Shown in pieces: positions 50,270-63,884 of a DNA stretch of 64,000 nucleotides. The DNA is taken from positions 3,340,384-3,404,383 of the forward strand of contig NC_014219.1 of NCBI RefSeq assembly GCF_000093085.1, written 5' to 3'. Source of the DNA: [Bacillus] selenitireducens MLS10 (GTDB taxonomy: Bacteria; Bacillota; Bacilli; Bacillales; Salisediminibacteriaceae). The translations under genes were made by a program, and so were the position numbers. Positions within the stretch are counted from its first letter, which is position 1. The number at the start of each line of letters is the position of its first letter. Below the pieces are notes generated by a model. It made no database searches. It had not been told where the DNA came from and saw only the letters and a list, made by a program, of their open reading frames with translations.

Positions 50270-52194
50270 CCGAGATACCCCCCTAGAACGAAGGCAAGCG
50301 CGATGATCACGATTCCTCCAATTACTGATATGACACCGTACGTTTGCAGCTGTCCGTTATGGGCTTTTTCCATCGTTTTACCGGACGTATTCGTCAGCTT
50401 GCCGATCAGGTTGACGATGCCGTCAACGACCACCTTGTCGATTTCCCATAGGAAACGGCCAAGGGCTGTCGTCGGTCTGACAAAGACCGCCATGTACAGT
50501 TCATCGAGATAATACTTGTTTGACAGAACGCGGTAAGCGCCGCCTGCGGAGTTCGCAAGGTTCTCTGCAGAGATGCTCTTCTTGAAGTACATCAAGTACG
50601 CAAGGAAGATACCGCCACCGGCCACGATAAGGGAAACGGCTGCGAGCCAAAGTTCACCGTGAGGCTGTGAGCCGAGGTTCAGATCCTGCAGAAGGAAGTT
50701 CTCCAATGGATGCCCCATAAACGGCAGGTTCACAAGTCCGGCGACAACAGCGAGTCCGGCGAGGACCATCAGCGGCACGGTCATAAAGCCGGAGTTTTCC
50801 TTCGGCTCGCCGTGGTGACCGTGGTCATCGTCATGGCCGTGGTCATCTTCTTCCGGATACAGCTCTTTCGCTTCTTCAGAATCCCCGCGGTATTCACCGG
50901 TAAAGGTCTTAAAGAAGAGGCGGAACATGTAGAACGCCGTCATAAAGGCCGTCACAAGCGCCATACCGAAAAGAAGCGGATTCCCGTTCAAGAGAGCGGA
51001 CGCAAGGATTTCTTCCTTACTCCAGAAACCGGCAAGCGGGAAGATCCCGGAAATGGCCAGCGCCCCGATCAGGAACGTGATGGATGTAATTTTCATCTTG
51101 CTCCAAAGGCCACCCATGACACGGATGTCCTGACGATGATGAACCGCGACGATGACACTTCCTGCACCAAGGAACATCAGCGCTTTAAAGAAGGCGTGCG
51201 TCATCAGATGGAACAGACCCGCTACATAGCCTGCCGTACCAAGAGCCAGAATCATAAAGCCGAGCTGACTGATGGTCGAGAAGGCGAGGATCCGTTTGAT
51301 ATCGTTCTGGACAAGGGCAATCGTTGCTGCAAAGAAGGCCGTAATGGCACCTGTATAGGCAACGACGGTAAGTGCCGTTTCAGAAGCCAGGAATACCGGG
51401 TACATGACACCGACGAGATACACACCCGCTGCGACCATTGTCGCTGCGTGGATGAGGGCACTGACAGGTGTCGGACCTTCCATGGCGTCCGGAAGCCAGA
51501 CATGGAGCGGGAACTGGGCTGATTTACCAACGGCACCGAGGAACACAAGTAGTGCGATTGTTGTGACCATCGTGTCATTGATCATCCCGTTCTCAACAGC
51601 TGCATAAATGTCGCCGTATGCGAAGCTGCCTACCTGATTGTACAGAATGACGAGTCCGAGGAGGAGCCCGACATCACCGATACGCGTCGTGAGGAAGGCT
51701 TTCTTCGCTGCAGCTGCAGCTTCGGGCTTGAAGTACCAGAATCCGACCAGAAGGAAGGAACAAAGGCCGACAAGCTCCCAGAAAATAAATAATTGCAATA
51801 CGTTCGGTGCAAGGACGAGTCCGAGCATCGAAAACGAGAATAAACCTAAGTACGAGTAGAAGACATGGATGCGATTGTCGTCATGCATGTAATCTCTCGA
51901 AAAGATATGGACGAGTAAACTGACGACCGTCACGACGATTAGCATCATCGCGTTTAGCGGCGTCACTTCATAGCCCATGGTAATCACATGATCTCCGAAA
52001 TTGATCCAGTCGATCACGTATGAGTAAGTTTCTCCGCCTATGCGTTCAAACAGTACAATGACTGACAGGACGAACGATAAGGCCAAGGCTGTTATTCCGA
52101 CCCAGGCTGCTTTTTCTTTCAGGAACCGTCCAAAGAATAGCAGGATCAGAAAGGCGATCAGCGGAAAAACCGGGATTAACCAGGCGTTTTGCAT
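50266..52194 (-). CDS. nuoL: NADH-quinone oxidoreductase subunit L
   Basis: A 642-residue antiporter-like subunit with the NuoL lateral helix. FIFWELVGLCSFLLVGFWYF, HVWLPDAMEGPTPVSALIHA and LAFSTISQLGFMILALG are conserved. A His and Asp-rich cytoplasmic or external loop (EEDDHGHDDDHGHHGEPKE at about 450) is unusual in its metal-ligand content. AAAGGTGATGG precedes ATG 52194. A gap of 131 bases separates it from nuoK, wider than the other joints in the operon, with no clear hairpin in it. Confidence 0.94.
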   Translation of the reverse strand: MQNAWLIPVFPLIAFLILLFFGRFLKEKAAWVGITALALSFVLSVIVLFERIGGETYSYVIDWINFGDHVITMGYEVTPLNAMMLIVVTVVSLLVHIFSRDYMHDDNRIHVFYSYLGLFSFSMLGLVLAPNVLQLFIFWELVGLCSFLLVGFWYFKPEAAAAAKKAFLTTRIGDVGLLLGLVILYNQVGSFAYGDIYAAVENGMINDTMVTTIALLVFLGAVGKSAQFPLHVWLPDAMEGPTPVSALIHAATMVAAGVYLVGVMYPVFLASETALTVVAYTGAITAFFAATIALVQNDIKRILAFSTISQLGFMILALGTAGYVAGLFHLMTHAFFKALMFLGAGSVIVAVHHRQDIRVMGGLWSKMKITSITFLIGALAISGIFPLAGFWSKEEILASALLNGNPLLFGMALVTAFMTAFYMFRLFFKTFTGEYRGDSEEAKELYPEEDDHGHDDDHGHHGEPKENSGFMTVPLMVLAGLAVVAGLVNLPFMGHPLENFLLQDLNLGSQPHGELWLAAVSLIVAGGGIFLAYLMYFKKSISAENLANSAGGAYRVLSNKYYLDELYMAVFVRPTTALGRFLWEIDKVVVDGIVNLIGKLTNTSGKTMEKAHNGQLQTYGVISVIGGIVIIALAFVLGGYLG

Positions 52195-52325
52195 GATACC
52201 ATCACCTTTTCTTCATATAGTCTCTTCGCATAAGAACGTGGTTTACAAAGTCTCCTGATGATTGTGGTGACCGTCAACGGGTATGTACTTTCCAAACCTT
52301 CGTTCCATTGTCGTTCATAGCTTGA

Positions 52326-52631
52326 TTAGCGGCGCAACAGATCGTGCTTAATCACGTCGATGGAATTACGGTTACGATACAGGGCGATGATAATCGCAAG
52401 ACCGAGTGCTGCTTCCGCCGCGGCTACGGTAATGACGAACAGTGTGAAGACTTGTCCGGAAACATCCGGGAATGGCCCTATCGTCGAGAACGCGACCAGG
52501 TTGACGTTAACGGCATTGAGCATCAACTCGACACTGGCCAGCATAATAACCAGGTGTCTGCGGGTTAAGACCCCATAAAGCCCAACGCTGAAAAGGATTG
52601 CTCCAACCGCCAGAAATAACGTGATATCCAT
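52326..52631 (-). CDS. nuoK: NADH-quinone oxidoreductase subunit K
   Basis: A 101-residue three-helix subunit. VGLYGVLTRRHLVIMLASVE then LMLNAVNVNLVAF is the typical NuoK helix pair with the conserved membrane Glu, and EAALGLAIIIALYRNRNSID follows. It helps to transmit conformational change to the pumping subunits. It follows nuoJ after three bases, with GGAGG inside the end of nuoJ. Confidence 0.93.
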   Translation of the reverse strand: MDITLFLAVGAILFSVGLYGVLTRRHLVIMLASVELMLNAVNVNLVAFSTIGPFPDVSGQVFTLFVITVAAAEAALGLAIIIALYRNRNSIDVIKHDLLRR

Positions 52632-52634
52632 AGC

Positions 52635-53132
52635 TTAGTCGGCCTCCTTTCGCGCAATTACAATGGCTCCAATGAGGGCTGCTGTCAGGAGAAATGCAAC
52701 CGCAATAAAGGCCACGAAATAATGTCCGTATAAGTCCATCCCGATGGCATGGACTGTTGTGACCTCAGGCTGCGCATTTCCGGGCAGGTCCATGCTGAAG
52801 ATCCCGTATAACAGGATCCCCAGCACGCCGACTGCCGAAATCGTCCCAATCACGTTGTGTGCGGTACGCGGATCTTTTTCGAATGAGACCGTCTTGTGAT
52901 CGGTCATCATCATACCGAATACGAAGAGAATCGTAATCGCACCCACATACACCATGATCTGAATGATCCCGATAAACTCGGCACCCAATAAGAAATACAA
53001 ACCTGCAACAGCAAAGAAACTGAACCACATGGAGACAACACGGTGTGAGATCGTGGTGAGTAACATCATCATTACCGCACCGGTAATCGCAATTAAAGCC
53101 AGAATCGTAAAAAAGATCATTTGTGCTGTCAC
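52635..53132 (-). CDS. nuoJ: NADH-quinone oxidoreductase subunit J
   Basis: A 165-residue membrane subunit with five helices. LLGAEFIGIIQIMVYVGAIT then ILFVFGMMMTDHK is the conserved NuoJ helix. The start is GTG at 53132, overlapping the nuoI stop by four bases (GTGA); an ATG five codons later is the alternative. It is followed by nuoK. Confidence 0.92.
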   Translation of the reverse strand: MTAQMIFFTILALIAITGAVMMMLLTTISHRVVSMWFSFFAVAGLYFLLGAEFIGIIQIMVYVGAITILFVFGMMMTDHKTVSFEKDPRTAHNVIGTISAVGVLGILLYGIFSMDLPGNAQPEVTTVHAIGMDLYGHYFVAFIAVAFLLTAALIGAIVIARKEAD

Positions 53133-53986
53133 TGATTGTCACCTCTTCCTGTCTCATCTTTCGAGGCTTTCTTCTCGTCCGATGATGCATCTTCAGAAGC
53201 CGGTGGTGTTTCGTCCTGCTGCGGTTCACTTGGCTTGGCTTCAGACGTTGCTTTTTTTTCGTCTTCTTTCTTTTCTTCCGCTTTGGCTTCCGGCTTTTTT
53301 TCCGGTTTCGCCTCTGCTTCTTTTGATTCAGACTTCGCTTCCGGTTTCGCCTCAGGTTTTGCTTCTTCCGTTTTGGCTGCCTCCGGTTTCGTTTCCGTCT
53401 TGGCTTCTTTCGCTTCGCCATCGCCTGTCTTTACAGCAGTGGCAGTCGCTGTTCCGCCGGCGGATTCCGCTTTCTCTTTTTCCTCCGCCTCTTTCGCTTC
53501 ACGCTCTTTTCTTGCTTTGGCTGCGGCTGCCTTCTTGGCTTCTTTCTCCGCCTTTTCCTTCGCTTCCACTTCAGGATCTTTATAGTAGCCGTAATGCTCG
53601 TTTGCAGTCAGCCAGTTAATGTCCTTAAAGTGATCCGCACGGTTGTATTCACTCAGGTTGTCATAACGCGCCGTCATAACAATGGCCTGAGTCGGACACA
53701 CTTCCGTACAGAAGTCACAGAGGATACAGCCCTGAAAATCAATGTTGTACGTGTCGATGACTTTCTTTTTCGGGTTTTCCTCACTCTTTTTACCCGTCAG
53801 TGTAATGACGTCCGTCGGACAGGCCTGCACACAGAGGTTACAGACGATACACTTCTCAGGGAAGAAACGGTGAATACCCCGAAACCGCTCGGGCATTACC
53901 ATCTTCTCCTCCGGATACTGGATGGTCAGGTTCTTCTTCCGGAAGTAATTCAAGGTGACGCCGAACCCTTTTAACAATCGAAACAT
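53129..53986 (-). CDS. nuoI: NADH-quinone oxidoreductase subunit I with long charged C-terminal tail
   Basis: A 285-residue subunit. Residues 1-140 are a normal NuoI: two [4Fe-4S] motifs, CIVCNLCVQACP (C46, C49, C52, C56) and CILCDFCTEVCP (C87, C90, C93, C97), which carry clusters N6a and N6b. Residues 141-285 are an added low-complexity tail rich in Lys, Glu and Ala: first a likely helix (EAKEKAEKEAKKAAAAKARK), then Pro-spaced repeats (EAKPEAKPEAKSESK), ending acidic. Usual NuoI proteins stop near residue 140-180. The frame is intact and the next gene overlaps the stop by four bases, so the tail is genuine coding sequence. Its role is unknown. Confidence 0.93.
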   Translation of the reverse strand: MFRLLKGFGVTLNYFRKKNLTIQYPEEKMVMPERFRGIHRFFPEKCIVCNLCVQACPTDVITLTGKKSEENPKKKVIDTYNIDFQGCILCDFCTEVCPTQAIVMTARYDNLSEYNRADHFKDINWLTANEHYGYYKDPEVEAKEKAEKEAKKAAAAKARKEREAKEAEEKEKAESAGGTATATAVKTGDGEAKEAKTETKPEAAKTEEAKPEAKPEAKSESKEAEAKPEKKPEAKAEEKKEDEKKATSEAKPSEPQQDETPPASEDASSDEKKASKDETGRGDNQ

Positions 53987-53990
53987 TTTA

Positions 53991-54950
53991 TCACCCCATC
54001 CATACTTTAATAATTGACGTAATCACGATATTCAACAACGCTAACGGGATGAGCACTTTCCAACCGAAGTTCATTAGCTGGTCGACGCGGGCACGCGGCA
54101 TTGTTGCCGTGAACCAGAACCAGGTGAACATCACGAGCAGAACCTTGAGAATAAACCAGACGATTTCCGGCAGGAATGCCGGTCCGAGCCAGCCGCCGAG
54201 GAATAAGGTTGTCGCAAGCCCCGCAATAGCGATGGCGTACGTGTATTCCGCTAGCATGAACATGGCAAAACGGAAGCCGGAGTATTCAGTAAAGTAACCT
54301 GCAACGAGCTCAGATTCCGCTTCCGGTAAATCGAATGGTGAACGGTTCAGTTCGGCAATGGATGAGATCATGTATACCACAAAGGCAAGGAACTGCGGCA
54401 CGATGAACCAGACACCCATTTCCGCCTGGAAATTCACAATATCCGTCAGATTCAATGAACCTACAAGAACGACAATCCCCACAACAGAAAGAATCAGCGG
54501 CAGTTCATAACTGACCATTTGGGCGACACCACGGATGGAACCCAAGAGGGCGTACTTGTTGTTTGACGACCAGCCGCCCATCAAGACACCGAGCATGGTG
54601 ATGGATGAAAACCCAATAAAGTAGATCAGTCCGATATTTAAATCCGCTCCCCCGATCGAGCTCGAGTAGACGAGAACGGACATAACGGAAAATGCAGGTG
54701 CAAATGCCAGTACCGGTGCCAGTACGAAAATTGGCCGGTCGGCTTTTGCCGGGATGATATCCTCTTTAATGAGAAGTTTCATAACGTCGGCAACGGTCTG
54801 TACCGTCCCCCATGGTCCGTGCCGGTTTGGACCCGGACGGAGCTGGATGCCCCCGATGACCTTACGCTCACCGAGAATGGCGAAGGTTACGCCTGCGAGG
54901 AGGACGAGAAGAACCGCAACTGCATATAAAAACATCATCAAATATTCCAC
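53991..54950 (-). CDS. nuoH: NADH-quinone oxidoreductase subunit H
   Basis: A 319-residue membrane subunit at the quinone site. GERKVIGGIQLRPGPNRHGP then WGTVQTVADVMKLLIKEDI, and LNRSPFDLPEAESELVAGY are highly conserved NuoH segments. The start is GTG at 54950, overlapping the TAG of nuoD by one base, so termination and initiation are coupled. It follows the Bacillus gene order D-H-I, without NuoEFG between D and H. Confidence 0.95.
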   Translation of the reverse strand: MEYLMMFLYAVAVLLVLLAGVTFAILGERKVIGGIQLRPGPNRHGPWGTVQTVADVMKLLIKEDIIPAKADRPIFVLAPVLAFAPAFSVMSVLVYSSSIGGADLNIGLIYFIGFSSITMLGVLMGGWSSNNKYALLGSIRGVAQMVSYELPLILSVVGIVVLVGSLNLTDIVNFQAEMGVWFIVPQFLAFVVYMISSIAELNRSPFDLPEAESELVAGYFTEYSGFRFAMFMLAEYTYAIAIAGLATTLFLGGWLGPAFLPEIVWFILKVLLVMFTWFWFTATMPRARVDQLMNFGWKVLIPLALLNIVITSIIKVWMG

Positions 54951-56065
54951 TATGCATCAACCTCCCCGAGTACAACGTCGAGGCTGCCAAAGATCGCAAC
55001 CAGGTTCTGAATCGACTCCCCAATCAGCATGTCCTGCAGAATCGATACATTCACAAAGGACGGCCTGCGGAGTTTCACCCGGTACGGTTTGTTCTTGCCG
55101 TTACTGATGGCATAGACGCCGATTTCACCTTTGGATGCTTCAGCACGTGTATAGACTTCACCTTCCGGAGGCTTGATCATCATAATCTTCTTGCCTTTCT
55201 TATGAATGATGTCCCCTTCAGGGAGATTTTTACACGCCTGTTCAATGATCTTCAGGGATTCGTGCATTTCACGGATCCGCACCTTGTAACGGGCGTAAAC
55301 ATCGCCTTCCTGTTCAACCGGCACGTCGAAATCGAAGTGATCATAGACGGAATAAGGCTCGGTCTTACGGACATCCACTTCGACACCGCTTCCGCGTGCA
55401 AGCGGTCCGGAAAGACCCCAGTTCAGCACCTTCTCCTTGGAGAGAACGCCAACACCGATCGTTCGTGCCTGGAATACTTCGTTTCCTGATACGAGCGTAT
55501 CGAATTCGGAAATATTGTGCTTTAACTCTTCTACGGTCTCGAGTACGTTGTCGATCCAGCCTTCCGGTGCGTCCCACTTCACGCCGCCAATACGGTGGTA
55601 GTTGAACGTCATCCGTGCACCGCTGATTTCATTCAGACGGTCAAGGATCGTCTCACGGTCACGGAACGCGTAGAGAAACGGACTCATTGCCCCGATGTCG
55701 AGGAGGTACGTCCCCCACCAGACGAGGTGACTGGCAATCCGGTTTAACTCCATGGTAATAACGCGCAGATATTCTGCACGTTCCGGAACTTCCCAATCAA
55801 GGAGTTTTTCGATGGTTTGACAGTAAACGTAATTGTTCGTCATCGCATTCATGTAATCAAGACGGTCTGTATACGGGATAAACTGCGTATAGAGAAAGCC
55901 TTCAGCGAGTTTTTCCGATCCGCGGTGTAGATACCCCATGATCGGCGTCGCCTTTTGGATCGTTTCTCCGTCCACTTCGAGCTGCAGCCGGAATACACCG
56001 TGTGTACTCGGGTGCTGCGGACCCATATTCAGCGTCATGGATTCAGTCTTTAATTCATTCGGCAT
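54950..56065 (-). CDS. nuoD: NADH-quinone oxidoreductase subunit D
   Basis: A 371-residue 49-kDa-type subunit that forms the quinone-binding site with NuoB. LNMGPQHPSTHGVFRLQLEV, HRGSEKLAEGFLYTQFIPYT and EIGVYAISNGKNKPYRVKLR are conserved. ATG 56065 has AGGGGG about 11 bases upstream; an in-frame GTG at 56077 abuts that site and is less likely. It is separate from NuoC, not fused. Confidence 0.95.
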   Translation of the reverse strand: MPNELKTESMTLNMGPQHPSTHGVFRLQLEVDGETIQKATPIMGYLHRGSEKLAEGFLYTQFIPYTDRLDYMNAMTNNYVYCQTIEKLLDWEVPERAEYLRVITMELNRIASHLVWWGTYLLDIGAMSPFLYAFRDRETILDRLNEISGARMTFNYHRIGGVKWDAPEGWIDNVLETVEELKHNISEFDTLVSGNEVFQARTIGVGVLSKEKVLNWGLSGPLARGSGVEVDVRKTEPYSVYDHFDFDVPVEQEGDVYARYKVRIREMHESLKIIEQACKNLPEGDIIHKKGKKIMMIKPPEGEVYTRAEASKGEIGVYAISNGKNKPYRVKLRRPSFVNVSILQDMLIGESIQNLVAIFGSLDVVLGEVDA

Positions 56066-56080
56066 GTGTTTGTGCACCCC

Positions 56081-56560
56081 CTAGTCCAAGCCCATAGCTT
56101 TTTTGTCGGTGATATAGTCCTTACGGAGCGGGTGGCCTTCCCAGTCGTCCTGAAGGAGAATACGTGACATGTTCCAGTGTCCTTCAAAATGAATCCCGAG
56201 GAGATCCCAGATTTCCCGTTCCATATAGTCCGCGGACTTCCATACCGGATCACCGGAGTGAACCACCGGATTCTCCCGCGGTGTTACAACTTTCACATAG
56301 AGATACTGATCGAGTGGCGTGGAATGAAAGTTATAGACCGCTTCCATATGCTCCTCATAGTCCACGCCGGTGACACAGGTCAGAAAATCGAACTGCATCT
56401 GTTCGTCGTCATGAAGCATGCGCATCACGTCTTCATTCCAATGCGCCGTGTCGAGAATCACCATCGGCTTGTCGAAGTTCATCTTCGCCTCTTTGATGGC
56501 GTCTTCTCCCTCGATCGCTTTGATCTTTGTCTGAATCAGTTCGAGAAGCTCTTCATTCAT
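56081..56560 (-). CDS. nuoC: NADH-quinone oxidoreductase subunit C
   Basis: A 159-residue peripheral-arm subunit. [20 protein letters not shown] then [16 protein letters not shown] is the diagnostic NuoC segment. Its ATG overlaps the nuoB stop by four bases. It is short compared with relatives that carry an N-terminal extension. Confidence 0.93.
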   Translation of the reverse strand: MNEELLELIQTKIKAIEGEDAIKEAKMNFDKPMVILDTAHWNEDVMRMLHDDEQMQFDFLTCVTGVDYEEHMEAVYNFHSTPLDQYLYVKVVTPRENPVVHSGDPVWKSADYMEREIWDLLGIHFEGHWNMSRILLQDDWEGHPLRKDYITDKKAMGLD

Positions 56561-57084
56561 CGCTTAGGCACCCTCTCTCCTTTAGCTTCGAGACGGATCT
56601 TTTCGCGAAGTCGTTCCACACCGTCCAAGAGCGCCGGTGGAGTTGGAGGACACCCGGATACATAGACATCGACGGGAACGATCTTATCAACACCGTTCAA
56701 AACGCTGTATGCTTCCTTGTAAGGGCCGCCGCATGTGGCACAGGAGCCCATGGCAATGACCCATTTCGGTTCCGGCATCTGATCGTACAGGGTACGAAGA
56801 ACAGGTGCCATCTTGCCCGTTACGGTTCCGGCTACGATCATGACATCCGCATGACGCGGTGATGCACGGAAAATAACGCCGAAGCGGTCAAAGTCATAGC
56901 GGTTACCACCTGTTGCCATCATTTCAATGGCGCAACAGGCAAGTCCGAAACTGAGCGGCCAAAATGACCGAGTGCGCGACCAGGCTTTAATCTGATCCAC
57001 TTTCGTGAAGAATACGTTCTTGTTGATATCCTCCATCACTCGCGGATCATAGTGTTCGGTTTCTGAAAATCCTTTTAATTCCAT
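56557..57084 (-). CDS. nuoB: NADH-quinone oxidoreductase subunit B
   Basis: A 175-residue subunit that carries cluster N2, the last cluster before quinone. [18 protein letters not shown] has the adjacent Cys pair, and [17 protein letters not shown] and [18 protein letters not shown] supply the other ligands. ATG 57084 follows AGAGGG at 7 bases and overlaps the nuoA end by ten bases; an upstream ATG at 57105 lies within nuoA. Confidence 0.95.
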   Translation of the reverse strand: MELKGFSETEHYDPRVMEDINKNVFFTKVDQIKAWSRTRSFWPLSFGLACCAIEMMATGGNRYDFDRFGVIFRASPRHADVMIVAGTVTGKMAPVLRTLYDQMPEPKWVIAMGSCATCGGPYKEAYSVLNGVDKIVPVDVYVSGCPPTPPALLDGVERLREKIRLEAKGERVPKR

Positions 57085-57449
57085 TCTAACACCCTCTTTT
57101 TCCAAGAATACGCGAGTCCCAAGACCAGGATAAAGATGAAGATGAGCATCAGATTCAATCCATCCCAGCCAAGATCACCGAGGGCTACCGCCCAGGGAAT
57201 CAAGAAAACGGTTTCAACGTCAAAGATGATGAATTCGAGCGCAACCAGATAGTAGGCTACGTGATATCTGACGGTGGCATCGCCTTCAGGCGCGATCCCG
57301 CTTTCATAGGTTGTGATTTTCTCCCGATACGGGTTCTTCGGTCTGACCAGCGGTCCGATAATACTGACTGTCGCAACCGGCAACAAGACACCGAGACCGA
57401 TAAACATAAGAACCAATATATAATTGTCGTAATACGCCCATAACTCCAT
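57075..57449 (-). CDS. nuoA: NADH-quinone oxidoreductase subunit A
   Basis: A 124-residue three-helix subunit: [20 protein letters not shown], then [20 protein letters not shown] and [20 protein letters not shown], the NuoA signature. It is the first gene of an 11-gene operon nuoABCDHIJKLMN that lacks nuoE, nuoF and nuoG. ATG 57449 has GGAGGGG 9 bases upstream. The electron donor of such a complex is unlikely to be NADH through NuoF; ferredoxin or another carrier has been suggested for this type. Confidence 0.94.
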   Translation of the reverse strand: MELWAYYDNYILVLMFIGLGVLLPVATVSIIGPLVRPKNPYREKITTYESGIAPEGDATVRYHVAYYLVALEFIIFDVETVFLIPWAVALGDLGWDGLNLMLIFIFILVLGLAYSWKKRVLEWN

Positions 57450-58202
57450 ATGTCCACTCCCCTCCGTTATATTAAAAGATTTTAAGATTCCAACTCTCAC
57501 CTCAAATTATAACAAAGGCGCGAAAAAAAAGTCTATAATATTCTAAATTCTCAGTTTGATAACGTTTTAGTAGTGGTAAATGATATTGTTTAAGGTTTTT
57601 TATTTTTTGTTGTTCTGCCGCAAGGGTTACAAGGGTTATCAGTCAATTCTGCAGATTAGAATGATAACAAGGTGATAAAATTATCGTGTTTTTTCTTTCC
57701 CGTTTGTGTACTTATGCCGAAATAAATCTGTTTGCACGACGTGGTATTTTATGGGATATTGAATGAAGAGTGAAATCTTTTCAAACACCCCAAAATACGC
57801 GGCATTTCGGTTGCCAGTCATTCGGTGCTCTCTTCCTGACCTCGGTCCATTTTATATAACAGCATTTAAATTCATGTGAAACAGATTGCTTTTTAAGCTT
57901 AGTCGCATTTTAATAGTGTAAACCGTGAACATTTCGTGACAATTCACGTTCAGGAGCCGATAATTACTTTTTTCACAAACGAATTGCCGTAACCGGTGGA
58001 TTTTAGGTAAGTTTGTGACTTTTTTGTGAATGTTTGAACATAATATTCTCTCTGGCAATTCTCACTGCAGGTCCTCCAACAGGGGCCCTTCCCGGAAACT
58101 GTGACAGGTTCTGACGTGCGTTGTCATCATGGTGCCCGTGATAAAAAAAAGCCGCAAAGGAAACCTGGGTCCCTTTTACGGCGTCAGTGGCTGCTCTGCA
58201 GC
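57450..58202. other. 753-base AT-rich gap between atpC and nuoA
   Basis: It holds the atp terminator at its right end and must hold the nuo promoter. A minus-strand TATAAT at 57506-57511 is a -10 candidate with a poor -35. The inverted repeat CGTGA-CAAT-TCACG (57935-57948) and several GTGA half-sites lie in the middle. One small open frame (57852-58058) has no ribosome binding site and is not called. No RNA gene is recognised. Confidence 0.55.
58142..58183 (-). terminator. Terminator of the atp operon
   Basis: GCCG...AAAGG pairs with CCTTT...CGGC in an imperfect stem, and TTTTTTTTAT follows on the minus strand. Confidence 0.8.
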
Positions 58203-58664
<462 letters not shown>

Positions 58665-58709
58665 TCACGCGACAAGGACGGGGATCCAGCTTTTCCGATT
58701 GCTTCCTGA

Positions 58710-61136
<2,427 letters not shown>

Positions 61137-61164
61137 TTAATTAAGACCAACTCGCGACGTTGAA

Positions 61165-63234
<2,070 letters not shown>

Positions 63235-63238
<4 letters not shown>

Positions 63239-63732
63239 AAGTCTCCGCCTACTTCTTTCAGTGTTTCCTGAATCAGCTTCTCCTGCTCTTTTTCATCGAG
63301 CTCCTTTTCAATGACCTTGGATGCCACAAGGACGGAAAGGGTCGACACCTGCTCGCGCAGGGCGGAGACAGCCTGTTCTTTTTCAGAGTTGATCTCGGCT
63401 TTCGCCGTTTCCTTGAGACGCTCGGCCTCTGTGCGGGCGCTTGCCACGATATCCGCAGCCTGCTGATCACTCATTTTCTTTGCATTCTCTACGATTTCTT
63501 TTGCCTCCTGGCGGGCAGTCTGAATCGCTTCACGCTGTTCTTTAAGATACTGTTCTGCCTCATCACGGTTCTTTTCTGCGGATTTGATCTGATCAGCGAC
63601 GTGTTTCTCCCGCTTCTCCATCATATCCATGATCGGACCGAAGGCATATCTCTTGAGAAGCCACATGAGGAATAAAAACGCCAGGATTTGATAAACGGCG
63701 TTTAACCATTCAATTTCATAGATATCAAACAA
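63235..63732 (-). CDS. atpF: ATP synthase Fo subunit b
   Basis: A 165-residue subunit with one N-terminal membrane helix (AVYQILAFLFLMWLLKRYAF) and a long helix rich in Glu, Lys and Ala that forms the peripheral stalk. The start codon is TTG at 63732 with GGGAGG 9 bases upstream, an uncommon start that may limit expression relative to subunit c. Confidence 0.93.
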
Positions 63733-63823
63733 TGTGTTTCGCCTCCCTTATTCACGATCATTGTAAGCGAATGTACAGAAAACGATGGTGCGTTGACCAT
63801 CGGAATCCATCGGTTACAAAAGG

Positions 63824-63861
63824 AATGGCGAAGAATAAGTGATGATGCCTTCTTCGCCATT
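63824..63861 (-). other. Hairpin in the atpE-atpF gap
   Basis: A perfect 12-bp stem (AATGGCGAAGAA with TTCTTCGCCATT, 14-base loop) lies 90-130 bases before atpF. The T-tract on the minus strand is short (TTTTG). It may cause partial termination or protect the atpE message, matching the need for more c than b subunits. Confidence 0.6.
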
Positions 63862-63884
63862 TTGTCCGTACTTGACCTGTCAGA

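Noticed and set aside
52765-53421. A 218-codon minus-strand frame overlapping nuoI and nuoJ, rich in Arg and Lys
   Set aside because: It is the alternate frame of the Lys/Glu/Ala-rich NuoI tail; nuoI and nuoJ have conserved domains and coupled start and stop codons, so this frame is not real.
57852-58058. A 68-codon minus-strand open frame in the atpC-nuoA gap
   Set aside because: It has no ribosome binding site, no recognisable domain and its codon use is AT-driven; treated as chance.
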